From Polaribacter haliotis (GTDB lineage: Bacteria > Bacteroidota > Bacteroidia > Flavobacteriales > Flavobacteriaceae), in NCBI RefSeq assembly GCF_014784055.1, contig NZ_CP061813.1, positions 3,110,001-3,174,000 on the forward strand: a stretch of 64,000 bases of DNA, given 5' to 3'. Under the pieces are notes generated by a model. It was not told where the DNA came from and did not search any database. It was given only the letters and a program-made list of their open reading frames with translations. Below are positions 56,687 to 64,000 of this stretch, in pieces. The translations under genes were made by a program, and so were the position numbers. Positions within the stretch are counted from its first letter, which is position 1, and each line of letters opens with the position of its first letter.

Positions 56687-57247
56687 TTACTTTGCTCTAA
56701 TTCTGCTAAAAGTTTCTGGGGTCATTCCTAAATAAGAAGCGATGTGTTTAGAGGCGACTCTTAAGAAAAGTCGAGGTCTTTTCTCTAATAGAATTTCATA
56801 ACGTTCATGTGCCGTTTTTAGTTGTAAATCGTCTATTCTTTCTACCAAATCAATATAAATTTGCTGTAAAAATAAACGTCCAAAACGTTCGAATTTTGGA
56901 TTCGATGCAAATAAGTTTTCTAAATCTGAATGTGCTATTTTAAAGACTTCTAAGTCCTCTAAAACTTCAATATTATATTTGCTTGTTTTACGCTGAATAA
57001 AACTATCTATTGCAGTAATACTTTCTTGTTCTGAAGCAAAATGACATGTAATATCTTTATCTTCTTTATAATAAAAAACTCTTGCAACACCAGAAATTAT
57101 AATATACATATGGTTACAAATTCTACCACTTTCGTGTAAAATATGTTGTTTTGGATATTTTTCGAAAGTCATTATTTTTTGAAAAGCCTCAGCTAATTCT
57201 GGGTTTTCTAATAATAATGATGCATTTTTTTCGAAGAAAGCGTGCAT
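56687..57247 (-). CDS. Crp/Fnr-family transcription regulator
   Basis: A 186-residue regulator. The N-terminal cyclic-nucleotide-binding-like beta-roll (about 20-125) contains HILHESGRICNHMYIIISGVARV (split: HILHESGRICNHMYI then SGVARVFYY). A C-terminal winged helix follows, with KHIASYLGMTPETFSRIRAK as the recognition region. No FNR-type N-terminal cysteine cluster is present, so the signal is not an iron-sulfur sensor of that kind. The linker helix VERIDDLQLKTAHERYEILL is typical. The short C-terminus, ending at the recognition helix, is common in Bacteroidota members. It lies one base from the GH3 gene upstream, so they may share a transcript. Confidence 0.9.
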   Translation of the reverse strand: MHAFFEKNASLLLENPELAEAFQKIMTFEKYPKQHILHESGRICNHMYIIISGVARVFYYKEDKDITCHFASEQESITAIDSFIQRKTSKYNIEVLEDLEVFKIAHSDLENLFASNPKFERFGRLFLQQIYIDLVERIDDLQLKTAHERYEILLEKRPRLFLRVASKHIASYLGMTPETFSRIRAK

Positions 57248-57248
57248 T

Positions 57249-58757
57249 TTAAAGTTTTAAAAGTTCCTCTACAAACTCTCTAGAATTAGAAAGTCTTGGT
57301 ACTTTGTGTTGGCCACCCAATTTTTTCTTTTTCTTTAACCAACTGTAAAATAACCCTTCTTTTGCTTTGTGAACTTTTGGCGCCATCAACGTCATGTTTT
57401 GATAACGTTTCGCTTCATAATCAGAATTTATTGCCTTTAATGCATTGTCTAACATTTCTGTAAAAAAGGAAAGATTTTTTGGTGTTTTTTCAAATTCTAT
57501 AATCCATTCATGTCCACCTTTTTCTTTTCCTTCCATAAAAATTGGGCCGACTGTGTAATCTTTAATAGTTGCTTCTGTTTTCTCACAAGCCAACCTTAAA
57601 GCTTCTTCTGCATTTTCGATAATTAACTCTTCACCAAAAACATTTATATGATGTTTTGTACGCCCAGTAATTTTAATTCTGTGTGGATCTAAATTTGTAA
57701 ATTTCACAGTATCACCAATTAAATAACGCCACAAACCACCATTTGTAGTAATTATTATGGCATAATTTACATCTTTTTTTACTTCAGAAAGAGGAATTGC
57801 AACAGAGTTTTCTCCATTATAAGTATCCATAGGAATAAACTCATAGAATATTCCGTAATCTAACATTAACAATAATTCTTTAGAACCATTTCTGTCTTGA
57901 ATTGCGAAAAAACCTTCGGAAGCATTGTAAATTTCGTAATATTTAAATTCCTTTTTTGGAATTATTTTTTTGTATTGTTCGCGGTATGGATTAAAATTTA
58001 CACCACCGTGAAAATAGACTTCTAAATTTGGCCAAACTTCCAGGATATTGTCTTTTCCTGTTCGTTCTAAAATTCGGTTTAATAAAACGAGCATCCAACT
58101 TGGCACACCTGCCAAACTAGTAATGTTTTCGTTGATTGTTTCATCGATAATGGCATCCATTTTGGTTTCCCATTCGCCCATTAACGCAACTTCTTGACTG
58201 GGAGCAGAACTAAAATCCGCCCAAAAAGGCATGTTTTCTATAATTATTGCAGACAAGTCTCCAAAATAAGAATCGTTATCTCTGTAAACGTCGGAACTTC
58301 CTCCCAAACGCAATCCTTTTCCAGTAAATAACTGCGTTTTTGGGTTGTTGTTAATGTACCAACACAACATGTCTTTTCCTGCTTTCATGTGGCAATATTC
58401 CAAAGCCTCGTCACTCACAGGAATAAATTTACTTTTCGAATTTGTAGTTCCGCTCGATTTTGCAAACCATTTTATAGGCGAAGGCCAAAAAACATTTTGT
58501 TCTCCTCTTCTGGAACGTTCGATTAATGGCTCAAAAGTTTCGTATTTCTGAATGGGAACTTTATCTGAAAAATCTCTGTAGTTTTTTATTGATGAAAACT
58601 CTTTTAGTTTTCCAAATTCGGTGTTTTTAGAGGAACTAATCAGTTTTAATAAGAGTTCGTTTTGAACATCAATTGGATATTTAAGAAACAGCTCTATTTG
58701 ATGTTTTCGTTTCTTTAAAAACCAAGAAATAATAGAATTGATAATTTGAAACGCCAT
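57249..58757 (-). CDS. GH3-family acyl-adenylate/acyl-amido synthetase-like protein
   Basis: A 502-residue protein of the GH3 family of the ANL adenylating superfamily, named after plant auxin-amino acid synthetases. The ATP motif is FAKSSGTTNSKSKFIPV (about 98-114), and YNASEGFFAIQD (near 277-288) is the second motif, followed by YLIGDTVKFT and ITGRTKHHINVFGEELI. All nucleotide-binding elements are intact, so it should activate a carboxylic acid and pass it to an amine or thiol. Bacterial substrates are unknown. Overlaps no gene; the Crp/Fnr regulator begins one base downstream. Confidence 0.85.
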   Translation of the reverse strand: MAFQIINSIISWFLKKRKHQIELFLKYPIDVQNELLLKLISSSKNTEFGKLKEFSSIKNYRDFSDKVPIQKYETFEPLIERSRRGEQNVFWPSPIKWFAKSSGTTNSKSKFIPVSDEALEYCHMKAGKDMLCWYINNNPKTQLFTGKGLRLGGSSDVYRDNDSYFGDLSAIIIENMPFWADFSSAPSQEVALMGEWETKMDAIIDETINENITSLAGVPSWMLVLLNRILERTGKDNILEVWPNLEVYFHGGVNFNPYREQYKKIIPKKEFKYYEIYNASEGFFAIQDRNGSKELLLMLDYGIFYEFIPMDTYNGENSVAIPLSEVKKDVNYAIIITTNGGLWRYLIGDTVKFTNLDPHRIKITGRTKHHINVFGEELIIENAEEALRLACEKTEATIKDYTVGPIFMEGKEKGGHEWIIEFEKTPKNLSFFTEMLDNALKAINSDYEAKRYQNMTLMAPKVHKAKEGLFYSWLKKKKKLGGQHKVPRLSNSREFVEELLKL

Positions 58758-58837
58758 AGAAATTCGTAAGTTTGTTTAGTTGGATTTTAAAAATAAGCAC
58801 TTTAAAACCGAAGTTTAAAAATACTAAAATTTGTGAG

Positions 58838-59629
58838 ATGACATACCAAGGAGTTTTAAAAAAAATGAAAACGGAAAATGCTGAAGAAATTCAGTATTAT
58901 TTAGATATGAATTCCGATTTTTTAAACATGAATCAGCTGTTAAATAAGGAATTTACGATTTCTTTCGTGAAATACGAATGTTTAAACTGTCATTTAGAAA
59001 AAGAAATTTACAGACAAGGTTTCTGTAAATCTTGTTTTTTTGACATTCCTTCTGCTGGAGATTGGATTATGAGACCCGAATTAAGTACAGCACATTTAGA
59101 TCAAGAAGACCGTGATTTGGTATATGAAAAATCGGTGCAATTACAACCACATATTGTGTACTTGGCAAATTCGAGCAACGTAAAAGTGGGTGTTACAAGA
59201 AAAACACAAGTCCCAACTCGTTGGATAGACCAAGGTGCACATGAAGCCATAGAAATTGTAGAAGTGCCAAATAGGTATTTAGCAGGAATTACAGAAGTTG
59301 CATTAAAAGAGCATGTTGCCGATAAAACCAATTGGCGAAAAATGCTAAAGAATGATGTAGATGATGAAAATTTGGTCGAATGGCGAAATAAATTAGAACA
59401 ATATATTCCTGAGGAAGCCAAAGAATATTTTATCAATAGTAATTCGGAAACCAATTTAAAATTTCCTGTTGTAAAATATCCAGCAAAACCCAAAAGTCTA
59501 AATTTGATAAAAACACCAAATTACAAAGGAAAGTTAGTCGGAATAAAAGGACAATATTTAATTTTTGATGACGAAACCGTTTTTAATATTAGAAGTAATG
59601 AAGGTTTGGTGGTGAGTATTGAAGTGTAG
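58838..59629 (+). CDS. DUF2797 zinc-ribbon protein
   Basis: A 263-residue protein of the DUF2797 family, function unknown. I start at the ATG at 58838 (MTYQGVLKKM); the open frame reaches back to a TTG at 58772, but those 22 residues look non-native. Two CxxC pairs (CLNC and CKSC, about residues 48-70) form a zinc ribbon. Family marks include QPHIVYLANSSNVKVGVTRKTQVPTRWIDQG (split: HIVYLANSSNVKVGVT then PTRWIDQGA), resembling a GIY-YIG-like core. The adjacent gene codes for a nitrilase. Confidence 0.75.
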   Translation: MTYQGVLKKMKTENAEEIQYYLDMNSDFLNMNQLLNKEFTISFVKYECLNCHLEKEIYRQGFCKSCFFDIPSAGDWIMRPELSTAHLDQEDRDLVYEKSVQLQPHIVYLANSSNVKVGVTRKTQVPTRWIDQGAHEAIEIVEVPNRYLAGITEVALKEHVADKTNWRKMLKNDVDDENLVEWRNKLEQYIPEEAKEYFINSNSETNLKFPVVKYPAKPKSLNLIKTPNYKGKLVGIKGQYLIFDDETVFNIRSNEGLVVSIEV

Positions 59630-59679
59630 AAAAGAAAATTATTAAAGTTTTTTTGTTTCTATAGATAAATTATATTTTT

Positions 59680-60633
59680 ATGAAAAACAACTTATTAAAA
59701 GTAGCATTAGCACAAATTTCTCCAGTTTGGTTAAATAAAGAAAAGACAATTCAAAAAATTGAGAAATCAATTTTAGATGCATCTAAAGAAAACTGCGAAC
59801 TCATTGTTTTTGGAGAGGCATTATTGCCTGGTTATCCATTTTGGATTTCAATAACAAATGGTGCAGAATGGAATTCTAAAACTCAGAAAGAAATTCATGC
59901 ACATTATGTAAGAAACTCAATAACAATAGAAAAAGGCGAATTAGATTCCATTTGTAAATTGGCAAAAGACAACAAAATTGCTATTTATTTAGGAATTATG
60001 GAACGCGCACAAAATAGAGGAGGACACAGTATTTATGCTTCTTTAGTGTATATAAACGAAGAAGGAGAAATAAAATCTGTCCATAGGAAATTACAACCAA
60101 CTTTTGACGAACGTTTAACTTGGGCTCCAGGAGATGGAAATGGTTTACAAGTGCATCCATTGAAAGAATTTACTTTGGGTGGTTTAAATTGTTGGGAAAA
60201 TTGGATGCCTTTACCAAGAACAGCTTTATATGGTTTAGGCGAAAATTTACACATTGCAGTTTGGCCAGGAAGCGATTATAACACCAAAGATATTACACGT
60301 TTTATCGCGAGAGAATCGCGTTCTTTTGTAATTTCTGTTTCCAGTTTAATGGCAAAAACAGATTTCCCAAAAGATATTCCACATTATGATAAAATTGTAA
60401 AAGATGCACCAGAAGTTTTAGCAAATGGAGGTTCTTGTATTGCTTCTCCTGATGGAGAGTGGTTAGTAGAACCAGTTTTACATAAAGAAGGTTTAATTAT
60501 AGAAACGTTAGATTTTAATCGTGTTTTAGAAGAAAGACAAAATTTTGATGTTGTTGGACATTATTCAAGACCAGATGTAACCAAGTTGCATATAAATAGA
60601 GAAAGACAAAGTACGGTTTCTTATGAGGATTAA
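59680..60633 (+). CDS. Nitrilase (carbon-nitrogen hydrolase)
   Basis: A 317-residue member of the true nitrilase branch. The catalytic triad is E46 in FGEALLPGYP, K137 in HRKLQPTFDERLTW and C171 in GGLNCWENWMPL; the CWEN signature separates nitrilases from amidase branches. It should hydrolyse an aliphatic or aromatic nitrile to the acid and ammonia; cyanoalanine is one natural possibility. There is no signal peptide. Transcribed separately from DUF2797, 50 bases after it. Confidence 0.9.
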   Translation: MKNNLLKVALAQISPVWLNKEKTIQKIEKSILDASKENCELIVFGEALLPGYPFWISITNGAEWNSKTQKEIHAHYVRNSITIEKGELDSICKLAKDNKIAIYLGIMERAQNRGGHSIYASLVYINEEGEIKSVHRKLQPTFDERLTWAPGDGNGLQVHPLKEFTLGGLNCWENWMPLPRTALYGLGENLHIAVWPGSDYNTKDITRFIARESRSFVISVSSLMAKTDFPKDIPHYDKIVKDAPEVLANGGSCIASPDGEWLVEPVLHKEGLIIETLDFNRVLEERQNFDVVGHYSRPDVTKLHINRERQSTVSYED

Positions 60634-60737
60634 TTTTTCCTGCAAGGTTTTAAAAAGCTTATAGGTATTGGTAACTTACAATATTTTCAACCCTTTAGGG
60701 TTCTTAGAGAAAACCTCTGTGAATCTCTTTGTAATAA
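60634..60737. other. Intergenic region with repeat fragments
   Basis: Between two convergent genes. It contains CCTGCAAGGTTTTAAAA, the short palindrome AACCCTTTAGGGTT (around 60690) and GAGAAAACCTCTGTGAATC. These look like pieces of dispersed repeats. No gene is seen. Confidence 0.4.
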
Positions 60738-61547
60738 CTATTTCTTAATTTGAACCAACTCCTCCAAAACTCTCTCAACACCAAGATCATTATTGCTTTT
60801 TGTCTCGTAATTTGCAATTTCTTTAATGTCTTTATGTGCATTTTCCATCGCAAAACTAAACTCAGCTTCTTGTAGCATTTCAATATCATTGTGGTAATCG
60901 CCAAAAACCATTGTCTCTTCCTTCGTTACATTTACCATTTTTTGAACTTCTCTTAAGGCGTTTCCTTTATTAGCTTTACCTGTAGATATATCCAACCAAT
61001 TTTGTCCGGAAACTTTCAGTAAATAATCGTTTTTTAAATGCTTTATTTCTGGATAAATAAAATCTTCTGAAGAATTAAAATGATATACTGCAATTTTTAA
61101 AACAGGAGTTGTTTTTGCAACTTCAATCAAATCGTCTACAACTTGATAACTGTAATAATATTCTTGAAATAAGTTTATAAATCGAGCATCTTTACTTTCT
61201 ATATATGCTGAATCTTGCGAACACAAGACCATATTTGCTCCATCAATTTTTCTTAAAGTTGGAATGATGTCAATGATTTTATCTGAATCTAAAGAATTTA
61301 AAAGCAAAACTTCATCCCCTTTTTTAGCAATTGCACCATTTTCTGCAATCACATAAATTTCATCTTTAATAGGTGCTAATTTATCTACAATACTATTGTA
61401 TTGTCTTCCACTTGCTGCGCAAAAATGAATTTTTTTTTCTTTTAGTTTCTGAAAAAGTTCAAAAAAAAGTGGACTTACTTCATTATTAGAGTTTAGTAAC
61501 GTTCCATCCATATCAGAAACGACTAACTTTATTTTTTCTAAATTCAT
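60738..61547 (-). CDS. Cof-type HAD-IIB phosphatase
   Basis: A 269-residue haloacid dehalogenase-superfamily phosphatase with a C2b cap. The nucleophile aspartates are in SDMDGTLLNSN (D11, D13); the serine/threonine motif is ASGRQYNS (about 44-51); lysine K197 or so is in GKANKGNAL; and the metal motif FGDYHNDIEML is near 216. Such enzymes dephosphorylate sugar phosphates, nucleotides or FMN; the substrate is unknown. It lies 34 bases downstream of a LacI regulator on the same strand and may be co-transcribed. Confidence 0.9.
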   Translation of the reverse strand: MNLEKIKLVVSDMDGTLLNSNNEVSPLFFELFQKLKEKKIHFCAASGRQYNSIVDKLAPIKDEIYVIAENGAIAKKGDEVLLLNSLDSDKIIDIIPTLRKIDGANMVLCSQDSAYIESKDARFINLFQEYYYSYQVVDDLIEVAKTTPVLKIAVYHFNSSEDFIYPEIKHLKNDYLLKVSGQNWLDISTGKANKGNALREVQKMVNVTKEETMVFGDYHNDIEMLQEAEFSFAMENAHKDIKEIANYETKSNNDLGVERVLEELVQIKK

Positions 61548-61581
61548 AAATGGAATTCTTGTCGATAAAAAGTGGTTGGAA

Positions 61582-62610
61582 TTATCCTTTTTTTGTAGAA
61601 TTACGCTCTACTAAATCGGTTTTAATAATAACGGTTTGTGGTGCTTCTTTTGTATCGGATTTATCTTCCAATCTGTTAATTAGCATTTCTGCAGCAGTTG
61701 CTCCCATGATTTCTCCATGCTGACTTACAGTTGTTAATTTTGGGCTTGAGTGTCTTGCCAGAATTCCGTTAGAAAAAGAAACTACAGAGAAGTTTTCTGG
61801 TATTTTACGCCCATTTTTCTGTGCAACTTTCATTGCTGCAATTGCAGAAGATTCGTCTGTTGCAATTACAGCATCAATTTTATTAGTATCGAAAATTGGT
61901 TTTAGAATACTTTCGTAGGTTTTATAATCTTCATTAACAATATTAATAATTATATTGTTATCGACTGCTAGATTAGCGTCTTCTAAACCTTTTAAATATC
62001 CCTGATGTCTTTTTTTACCAACCTTTAAATTACTAATGGTAGAAATAAAAGCAATGTTTTTGCTTCCCGTTTTTGCTAAATATTTAACGGTTTTTGCAGC
62101 TCCATCAAAATCGTCTGTAATAACTTTATCACATTTTATAGATTCTGCAACTCTATCGAACATTACAATTGGAGTACCATTATCTATTAAATCCTCTAAA
62201 TGTTTAAAATTGTTTTTTAAAACTGTTTCCTCTGCAAGGGATAAAATAAAACCATCGATACTTCCATTGGAAAGCATTTCTATAGTTTCCACTTCTTTTT
62301 TAAAAGATTCATTGGAAATACAAGAAATAATTTTATAGCCTTTTTCATTGGCTACTTTTTCCATTCCATTAAAAACTTGTGCGAAAAAATAGTTTAACAT
62401 GTTTGGAATTAAAATTCCAATTGTTTTCGTTTGCCTATTTTTTAAGCTTAACGCGTTAAAATTAGGTTTGTAGTTGTTCTCTTTAGCGTATTTCTGTATT
62501 TTCTCTTTCGTACTTACACTAATTTCATAACTATCATTCAACGCTTTAGATACAGTTGAAATGGAAACATCAAATTCTTTAGCAATGTCTTTTATGGTAA
62601 GTCTTTTCAT
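61582..62610 (-). CDS. LacI-family transcription regulator
   Basis: A 342-residue repressor. The N-terminal helix-turn-helix and hinge read LTIKDIAKEFDVSISTVSKAL (split at 20: LTIKDIAKEFDVSISTVSKA), then YKPNFNALSL. The periplasmic-binding-protein-like sensor domain follows (IGILIPNMLNYFFAQ and onwards, with FDRVAE and ATDESSAIAAM). The effector is probably a sugar. No transporter or glycoside hydrolase is adjacent, so the regulon is unknown; the HAD phosphatase downstream is the nearest candidate. Confidence 0.92.
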   Translation of the reverse strand: MKRLTIKDIAKEFDVSISTVSKALNDSYEISVSTKEKIQKYAKENNYKPNFNALSLKNRQTKTIGILIPNMLNYFFAQVFNGMEKVANEKGYKIISCISNESFKKEVETIEMLSNGSIDGFILSLAEETVLKNNFKHLEDLIDNGTPIVMFDRVAESIKCDKVITDDFDGAAKTVKYLAKTGSKNIAFISTISNLKVGKKRHQGYLKGLEDANLAVDNNIIINIVNEDYKTYESILKPIFDTNKIDAVIATDESSAIAAMKVAQKNGRKIPENFSVVSFSNGILARHSSPKLTTVSQHGEIMGATAAEMLINRLEDKSDTKEAPQTVIIKTDLVERNSTKKG

Positions 62611-62676
62611 ATATGATAAAATATAAGCTACTAAAATACAAAAATCTCATCAGAAATAGAGAATACTATAAAGATT

Positions 62677-64000
62677 TTACAATTTCTTTATTTTATAATT
62701 TCGCTGAAGCTCATATATTAGGTAGGAAAAAACAACTAAATATTCTAAAGCCACAAACCATAAATTTTCTTTCCATGGATTATTTCCATACGCTTGGTAG
62801 GTTAAAACGATTACAAAGGTCCAAACTATTGGAAATTTATATTTTGTAAAAACTGATAAAATTAAAGGGGTAGCTAAATACCAAGGATGAACAGTTGTAG
62901 CTGTAAAATAGTAAAAACACAAACCAAATAACATGGCAGTTATCAATTGTTTTAGATGGCTGTTTTTTCTGAAAAATGTGATGAAAATTAGAAATAAAAT
63001 CGTTAAAATCGGAGTGATTTTGCCAATAATTGCAATTTCATTATAACCTCGAAATAAGTACCCAATTTCTCTAAAAATATAGTAGAAACTTGCATTAAAT
63101 TCAAAATTTCGAAACCACAAACCAACCGAATTGGAATAATTTGCGATTAATTCTGAAGAATAAAAAGGTAGAAATAGTAGGAGCGTGGTTGCTAAAATTA
63201 TGGTGTAAAAAGCAATTAGCTTTAGTAAATGTTTCGTTCTCGACTGTTCTTGAATTAAAGTTGAATTTTTCTCTTTTTTCAAGTTGAAAAGCGGAACAAA
63301 CCATTGAAAAAATAAGGGCAAAAATAACAGTGGAATCAATTTAATGGAAACAGAACAAGCGATTAAAACTGCTGCCCAAATCCATTTTTTTTGATGTAAT
63401 TTATACAAACCCCAAACCAAGAAAAACAACATTACAGATTCGAAATGTAAATTACCAGTCATTTCTATGATTATGAAGGGATTCAAAACATACCAAAAGA
63501 TATTTTTAATAGGTAAGTTGAATCTTTCCAACAGTTTTTTTCCGAAGTATAAAATACCAATATCAGCTAAAATAATAATACTTCGAAGCACAATTACAGA
63601 ACCAAAAATGCTTTTACTCACAAAAATTGCTGCAATTAAAAAACACAACTGATTTAATGGTGGGTAATTCGTATAATGGCTTCCATTTAATTCGCCCATT
63701 CCACGATACAATTCCACAGCATCTGTAACTGGTATTAGGTTTTGTTGCATAAAGGTTTCTGGCAATGATAAATATGGGTTAAAACCATTAAAAATCATGC
63801 GACCATCCCAAATAAAACGATAAAAATCTTGTGATAAATTCGGAATAGAAAACAGGAAAACAATCCTGAAAAGCACCATTATTCCTGCGTAAGTGGAAAA
63901 AGGAATGCTTTTATTTTTCAATAAAAAATAGAAACAACCGAATAAAGAAAACCAAAGAAATAAAAGCGGATAAAAAGCAGTTCTTTCTAAAAAATAAGCA
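62677..64000 (-). CDS. Polytopic mannosyltransferase-like membrane protein (5' end outside window)
   Basis: At least 440 residues with about ten hydrophobic segments. The first loop carries DFYRFIWDGRMIFNGFNPY, the typical FxWDGR..NGxNPY box of GT-C fold mannosyl- or arabinosyl-type transferases (DUF2029/GT87-like), which use polyprenyl-phosphate sugars. The frame stays open to the window edge: codons before the TTG at 63921 read LERTAFYPLLFLWFSLF, a good membrane helix. The true start therefore lies beyond 64000, and the gene is partial here. Acceptor and sugar unknown. Confidence 0.8.
   Translation of the reverse strand, partial: AYFLERTAFYPLLFLWFSLFGCFYFLLKNKSIPFSTYAGIMVLFRIVFLFSIPNLSQDFYRFIWDGRMIFNGFNPYLSLPETFMQQNLIPVTDAVELYRGMGELNGSHYTNYPPLNQLCFLIAAIFVSKSIFGSVIVLRSIIILADIGILYFGKKLLERFNLPIKNIFWYVLNPFIIIEMTGNLHFESVMLFFLVWGLYKLHQKKWIWAAVLIACSVSIKLIPLLFLPLFFQWFVPLFNLKKEKNSTLIQEQSRTKHLLKLIAFYTIILATTLLLFLPFYSSELIANYSNSVGLWFRNFEFNASFYYIFREIGYLFRGYNEIAIIGKITPILTILFLIFITFFRKNSHLKQLITAMLFGLCFYYFTATTVHPWYLATPLILSVFTKYKFPIVWTFVIVLTYQAYGNNPWKENLWFVALEYLVVFSYLIYELQRNYKIKKL

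Noticed and set aside
58772..58837. TTG-initiated extension of the DUF2797 protein
   Set aside because: The 22 residues are unlike the family, and an ATG with the conserved MTYQG start follows.

Overview
This is an AT-rich, gene-dense bacterial chromosome segment from the Bacteroidota, most likely a marine member of the Flavobacteriaceae (Polaribacter-like is a guess from gene content). The evidence is mutually consistent. Promoter -7 boxes have the form TAnnTTTG, and Shine-Dalgarno sequences are nearly absent. A class II HMG-CoA reductase sits beside a GYDIA-type GHMP kinase, as expected for a mevalonate pathway. There are several lipoprotein dipeptidyl peptidases, a POT peptide carrier, and intergenic repeat families that I associate from memory with this family. 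I see no plasmid, phage, CRISPR or classical defence genes. Most of the window is core genome.

Layout. 0.1-2.2 kb (-): flippase-like membrane protein and GT2 glycosyltransferase. 2.3-6.5 kb (+): ruvC, a four-helix-bundle gene in a repeat-flanked island, hemW, a cyclase-family protein, an alpha/beta hydrolase and a small membrane protein. 6.5-7.9 kb: CorA-like channel and MmcQ/YjbR protein. 8.0-17.6 kb (-): three long genes, for a GH2 beta-galactosidase, a kinase/M23/aminotransferase-III fusion and a beta-propeller amidohydrolase. 17.7-20.5 kb (+): adenine deaminase, 5-formyl-THF cyclo-ligase and a PhnA-type protein. 20.6-28.2 kb: DUF4407 protein, a pseudogene remnant, a lipoprotein cyclophilin, M1 and S9 peptidases and an M20 dipeptidase. 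28.3 kb: tRNA-Leu(UAG). 28.5-32.1 kb: mannose-6-phosphate isomerase, thioesterase and tail-specific protease. 32.3-37.0 kb (+): surE, small membrane protein, lpxB, NlpC/P60 lipoprotein, comEC. 37.0-41.4 kb (-): thioredoxin, POT transporter, second DPP-IV. 41.6-46.6 kb (+): HMG-CoA reductase fused to a DinB-like domain, GHMP kinase, BaiN-like flavoprotein, thioredoxin-like protein. 46.7-48.0 kb: an isolated orphan gene with cassette-like flanks, a MazG-like pyrophosphohydrolase and a small membrane protein. 48.2-51.3 kb (-): large secreted BNR-repeat protein. 51.3-56.0 kb (+): aroA, queA, rlmN, polyprenyl synthase. 56.0-58.8 kb (-): GH3-family protein, Crp/Fnr regulator, NAD(P)H oxidoreductase. 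58.8-60.6 kb (+): DUF2797 protein and nitrilase. 60.7-64.0 kb (-): membrane mannosyltransferase-like protein running off the edge, LacI regulator, HAD phosphatase.

How the genes work together. Prc, M1, two DPP-IV enzymes, the M20 dipeptidase and the POT carrier form a likely peptide-scavenging set. The surE-lpxB-NlpC-comEC block serves the envelope and DNA uptake. aroA, queA, rlmN and prenyl synthase are housekeeping genes.

The most unusual content is: (1) two domain fusions, HMG-CoA reductase with a DUF1569/DinB-like domain, and an APH-type kinase with an M23 domain and an aminotransferase-III lyase; (2) short palindromic intergenic repeats that have entered coding sequence between 43.5 and 44.7 kb, apparently supplying a start codon, an internal loop, one C-terminus and one N-terminus; (3) an orphan gene followed by a long attC-like hairpin; (4) a four-helix-bundle gene bracketed by inverted AGTAGC repeats; (5) a perfect FNR-type operator in front of an oxidoreductase gene next to a Crp/Fnr regulator.
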